Positions 48,252 to 54,596 of a stretch of 64,000 nucleotides of DNA are shown here, piece by piece. Within the stretch, counting starts at the first letter, position 1. Each line of letters begins with the position of its first letter. Both the position numbers and the translations under genes were made by a program. This DNA is from Sepiola atlantica (Eukaryota > Mollusca > Cephalopoda > Sepiida > Sepiolidae), in NCBI GenBank assembly GCA_963556195.1, contig OY744535.1, positions 97,141,353 to 97,205,352 on the forward strand, given 5' to 3'. The notes below the pieces were generated by a model that was given only the letters and a program-made list of their open reading frames with translations, searched no databases and was not told the DNA's origin.

Positions 48252-51200
48252 TCGATCCAACACGGTTTGTTGTTGTTGATCACTATTCACTACTCGTTGT
48301 AAATACCCGCCGAATTGGCATTTACAAAGTTAAATTCCTCCTTACTTCCATGCTAATTTACGGTGGCCAACGGGTAAGACTGTTGACTGTGAATCAGTGG
48401 CGATTTGTGATCAGAGTTCACGCCCATTGACCGTCGGGAATTTACTCCCTACACTGAAGATTGCGCAATATCGATGTCTGTAGGTAATAAATAATTCATA
48501 TATATATATATATATATATATTATTATGCTAATATGTATATGACAGTCCGACACTCTATTCTGTCAGCTAACTTGATAATATACCAAATACTGACCGAAC
48601 TAAAACAGATCATGGTGTTATCTTGCTTGTTTGTTTGCTTGTCACCGTGCACAGATTAAATTAAATCCATCACAATTAATTTAGGTTCCTTTGTAAGCAA
48701 GTCAGCCATTTTTATCTTTTGTTAATAGTTGGAAATAGAATGAAGTTCTTCGTGACCCTTCAATATTTGAAATAAATTATACAAATAAAAATTGTTTATT
48801 CAGCATCTTAATAGAAATATTTTTGTACTAGTGAGTGACCACTTACCAAGGCCAAAAGCCACTCGAGGATGAAGGTTACGGTGATTGTCAATAGGATGAT
48901 GAACAATATTGCAAAGGGATTTGAAAACGATGGGTGGAATGTACAAAATTGGATGACTTAAGAAGACAGCTCTGCAATTATTTGTTGACATTGGATTTGA
49001 AGACGCCTATGTTGCAGTCAGCAGGGATGCAGCTCCGCAGTATTATGTTCCACATATGGGATGTGCTTGGAAACAAACTCTGTTCATGGAAGTTTCGTTT
49101 GTTTCTAGGAAGAAAGGAAAGATTATTGCAATGGTGGTAGGTAGATGAGGTTTTGCTATGAATATTTCACAGGAGAAACCAGAGATTGGAGCTGAGTCGA
49201 GTATCTAACGTGAAAATACCGATAGAGTAGAGAAAGACTAGCAACGTCTCTTGTGTGAGAAAGGAAGTGTAGGGAAGAGATCTTCCCCCACTAGATGGCC
49301 AAGTCGGTTTTGTACTGTGTCGAGGCAAGAAAGAGTGCTCTGAGCGGCACCTCCCTTGATGGGGCAGCAGTACCCCCCCCCATTTAAAAACGTGTCTGAC
49401 TCTTGTATAGGTAGGAGATTGCATCAGGAGTCAGATACCTTCAGGAGCAGTGGAATGATCCAACTAATCTTAACAATAGTTTTGATGTAAGGCATTCATT
49501 ACAGGTGTGAAGTGAAAGTCAGTCCTAGGAGCTTATTAAAGTAAGGGATTTCCTCAACAAGAGAGCTATTCATTTCAACTGAGGCAGGCAATACGAGGGT
49601 CCGAGTGCTGGTGGTCAAAGGAGAGAAGGTTTTAGAGATGTTAAAAGGAACAAAACCCTCGTTTTCCTCCATTGCACCAAATGTCGGCTCGGATGAAAGA
49701 GAATCAGCAAGATATTGATCATCAACGAATGATCTCATAATATGATTTGGAAGATTATTGATGACAAAATAGGGAATAGGGTCGGCCCCTTGTTACTTGA
49801 GGCAAGATATTGATCATCAACGAATGATCTCATAATATGATTTGGAAGATTATTGATGACGAAATAGGGAATAGGGTCGGCCCCTTGTTACTTGAGGCAT
49901 AATGGCATTGATCCTGTGTGCTTCCGGCTCCTACCCATCAACAACTACTTTTATAGACCGGAGAGAAAGATGGTTGCCAAACACTGCATAGCTAGCCAGC
50001 TTGTGAAATAAAAACCGTTGTGCCAAACTATCAAAGGCATTTTATATACCAAGAGCTATGACTCTAGAAATAAAGTCGACAGATTCACTGATCATGTGTT
50101 ATATTACAGTCAGCAACTGTTTTGCCAAATAGCTTTTAGACCATGATCAAAGTATAGTATCTTTTCACCCGGCAGTCCTAGACGGAAGCAATTCCTATTT
50201 TTTTCCAATCAAGAATGCCTTCTTGGAGAGCTGTACATCTTTTATTGCCTCTTGGAGTGTATCGATACTCAAGGGCTGATTTGGATCAGTTTAGATCTCT
50301 GAAATTCCTATGAATTTTCAGAAAGAATGTGTTCACTATTTTCTCTGATAAATCTGATTAATTAATCACTTGTATTGAGAGTTCTAATAAAAAATTCCAA
50401 TCGGGACCAAACAGCGAGTCATGATCAAAGTATAGTATCTGTTCAGACAAAACAGCGAGCCATGATACACTCCCGAGTTTGCCGCTGCCATTGCGCACAG
50501 AAATATATATTTCAATTGCTATCGACGAAAGAGATGTCCTCAAAGCAAAGTGGCCTTTAAAACTGTCCGCAACAGCTACAAATGGGTCATAGAAAATACA
50601 TAAGAGTCCTATGTCTTAAACCTAAGCCTAAAACACCAGTGATAAGTCTAACCCTGAAACACCGGTGATAACCCTAACCCTAAAACACCGGTGATAAGTC
50701 TAACCCTAAACCAACGTTGATAAGTCTAACCCTAAAACACCAGTGATAAGTCGAACTCTAAAACACTGGTGGTAACCCTAACCCTAAAACACTGGTGATA
50801 AGTTTTATCCTAACCCTAAAACACCGGTGATAAGTCTAACCTTAACCCTAACCCTAAAACACTGGTGATAAGTCTAACCCTAACCCTTAAACACTGGTGA
50901 TAAGTCTAACCCTAAAACACCGATGATAAGTCTAACACTTAAACACAAGTGATAAGTCTAACCCTAACCCTAAAACACCAGTGATAAGTCTAACCCTAAC
51001 CCTAAAACACTGGTGATAAGTCTAACCCTAACTCTAAAACACCGATGATAAGTCTAACCCTTAAACACAAGTGATAAGTCTAACCCTAACTCTAAAACAC
51101 CAGTGATAAGTCTAACCCTAACTCGAAAACACCGATGATAAGTCTAACTCTAAAACACCAGTGATAAGTCTAACCCTTACCCTAAAACACCAGTGATAAG

Positions 51201-54200
51201 TCTAACCCTAACTCTAAAACACCGATGATAAGTCTAACCCTTAAACACAAGTGATAAGTCTAACCCTAACTCTTAAACACCAGTGATAAGTCTAACCTTA
51301 ACTCGAAAACACCGATGATAAGTCTAACTCTAAAACAGCAGTGATAAGTCTAACCCTAACCCTAAAACACCAGTGATAAGTCTAACCCTAACCCTAAAAC
51401 ACCAGTGATAAGTCTAACCCTTAAACACAAGTGATAAGTCTAACCCTAACCCTAAAACACCAGTGATAAGTCTAACCCTAACTCTAAAACACCGATGATA
51501 AGTCTAACCCTTAAACACAAGTGATAAGTCTAACCCTAACTCTTAAACACCAGTGATAAGTCTAACCCTAACTCGAAAACACCGATGATAAGTCTAACTC
51601 TAAAACACCAGTGATAAGTCTAACCCTTACCCTAAAACACCAGTGATAAGTCTAACCCTAACCCTAAAACACCAGTGATAAGTCTAACCCTAACCCTAAA
51701 ACACCAGTGATAAGTCTAACCCTAACCCTAAAACACCGATGATAAGTCTTCTGTTTTTCAGTACAAATCGATCAGTTTCCTCTGCATCATGAGTAAATTG
51801 TTAAATCTGTGATAAATCAAGAAGTTGTCAATTACCTCAGCAAAATACTTAGTAACCAGCATTATAAACTGCTGACATGCTGACTGTTAATTACGATTTT
51901 TTTAACAAAAAAATAGATTTTACGATACTTGTTGCCTCGAAAGTGTGTTCATCCCAATTTCTTTTAATTAATTAGTCCATAATAAACTTAATCAATTAAC
52001 AAAAAAAGGATTTTTGCCTGCAATAAATTTATCTTTATTTGTTTTTTAGATCCTCCCAATAAAGTTGTAATACATCAGATATCGCACTTGAAAGGAAATG
52101 TTTCCTCTTTGATTTGCGATGCTTCTGGTGGGTCTCCAGCAGTTTACACCTACTCATGGTCACCTGGGAATTATCCGCCTGAGAAGGAAATAAATATAAG
52201 TTTGAACGAAGTCTCCATTCGTGAACTCACATGCACAATGTTTCATAAGTGTGGGGGAGATACTCCTAAATCATCAACGATAGGTTTCTTTGGCGGAGGT
52301 AAGGTTAATTTTATTGGATTGGGCAATGTCTTTTATTTCAGTGAATATATTTTATGTAGTCAGACCCAAATAGCAATCCGTCTAACATATTGATTGTTTC
52401 TCCTTTCCACAATGTTATTGGCGCTCATAAATTTTGTGTCAGTTTTTTCTGAAAATACTTATTCCAACTAAGAAAAGTTTCTGAGTGGCAATTTGTCTCT
52501 TTTACTTATTGAATACATTTAAAGGAAAGTAATCATGTCATAAAAATATCTAAAGCAATAAAACAATTATATTTGTCTCTTTTACTTATTGAATACATTA
52601 AAAGGAAAGTAATCATGTCATAAAAATATCTAAAGCAATAAAACAATTATATTTGTCTCTTTTACTTATTGAATACATTAAAAGGAAAGTAATCATGTCA
52701 TAAAAATATCTAAAGCAATAAAACAATTATATTTGTCTCTTTTACTTATTGAATACATTAAAAGGAAAGTAATCATGTCATAAAAATATCTAAAGCAATA
52801 AAACAATTATATTTGTCTCTTTTACTTATTGAATACATTAAAAGGAAAGTAATCATGTCATAAAAATATCTAAAGCAATAAAACAATTATATTTGTCTCT
52901 TTTACTTATTGAATACATTAAAAGGAAAGTAATCATGTCATAAAAATATCTAAAGCAATAAAACAATTATATTTGTCTCTTTTACTTATTGAATACATTA
53001 AAAGGAAAGTAATCATGTCATAAAAATATCTAAAGCAATAAAACAATTATATTTGTCTCTTTTACTTATTGAATACATTAAAAGGAAAGTAATCATGTCA
53101 TAAAAATATCTAAAGCAATAAAACAATTATATTTGTCTCTTTTACTTATTGAATACATTAAAAGGAAAGTAATCATGTCATAAAAATATCTAAAGCAATA
53201 AAACAATTATATTTGTCTCTTTTACTTATTGAATACATTAAAAGGAAAGTAATCATGTCATAAAAATATCTAAAGCAATAAAACAATTATATTTGTCTCT
53301 TTTACTTATTGAATACATTAAAAGGAAAGTAATCATGTCATAAAAATATCTAAAGCAATAAAACAATTATATTTGTCTCTTTTACTTATTGAATACATTA
53401 AAAGGAAAGTAATCATGTCATAAAAATATCTAAAGCAATAAAACAATTATATTTGTCTCTTTTACTTATTGAATACATTAAAAGGAAAGTAATCATGTCA
53501 TAAAAATATCTAAAGCAATAAAACAATTATATTTGTCTCTTTTACTTATTGAATACATTAAAAGGAAAGTAATCATGTCATAAAAATATCTAAAGCAATA
53601 AAACAATTATATTTTTAAATATTAAATGGAAATAATCATGCCATAAGTTATTTCCGTTCGATTGGAAAGAATAAATATCAAAAAAATAAAACCGCAATAT
53701 TTTCAAACATTAATGGAAAGTAATCATGTTATAAGTTATTTTCCCTTGGATTTTGAAAGAATAAATATCTAAAAAAAAAAAATATTGAAATATTTATAAA
53801 CATTAATGAGATTTAATCATGTCATAATTTATTTCCGTTAGATTCTGAAAGAATAAATATCTAAAAAAATAAAATTAAAATATTTTTCAACATTAAAGGG
53901 AAGTAATCATGTCATAAGTTATTTTCCCTTGAATTCTTAAAGAATAAATATCTAAAAATTAAAACCACTTCATTTATAAACATTAATGAGATTTAATCAT
54001 GTCATAATTTATTTCTGCTGGATTTTGAAAGAATAAACATCTAAAAAAATAAAATTGAAATATTTATAAACATTAATGAGATTTAATAATGTCATAATTT
54101 ATTTCTGCTAGATTTTGAAAGAATAAACATCTAAAAAAATAAAACTGCAATATTTTTAAACATTAAAGGGAAGTAATAATGTCATGAGTTATTTCCGTTG

Positions 54201-54525
54201 AATTCTGCAAGAATTAATATCTAAAAAAACAAAACTGCAATATTTTTAAACATTAAGAAAAGCAACTTCTTCAGAGCTGCTATTATTTTATTGAGGTTTG
54301 ACATGTTCAATTTTTAGAGGTGCCACGATTTTACTGAAAGTTATACTATGATTCCCAAGTTCTAAATCAATGTTTGTTTTTTGTTTCAGATATTGAAGAG
54401 AGTGATGGGAGTGATGACAATATATGGGTAATACTGGCTCCTACGATTGCAGCACTTATTATTATTATTATATCTGGCGTAATTATTTATTTCAAATACC
54501 AAAGTTACTCAAGTAAGTTCACTTA

Positions 54526-54596
<71 letters not shown>

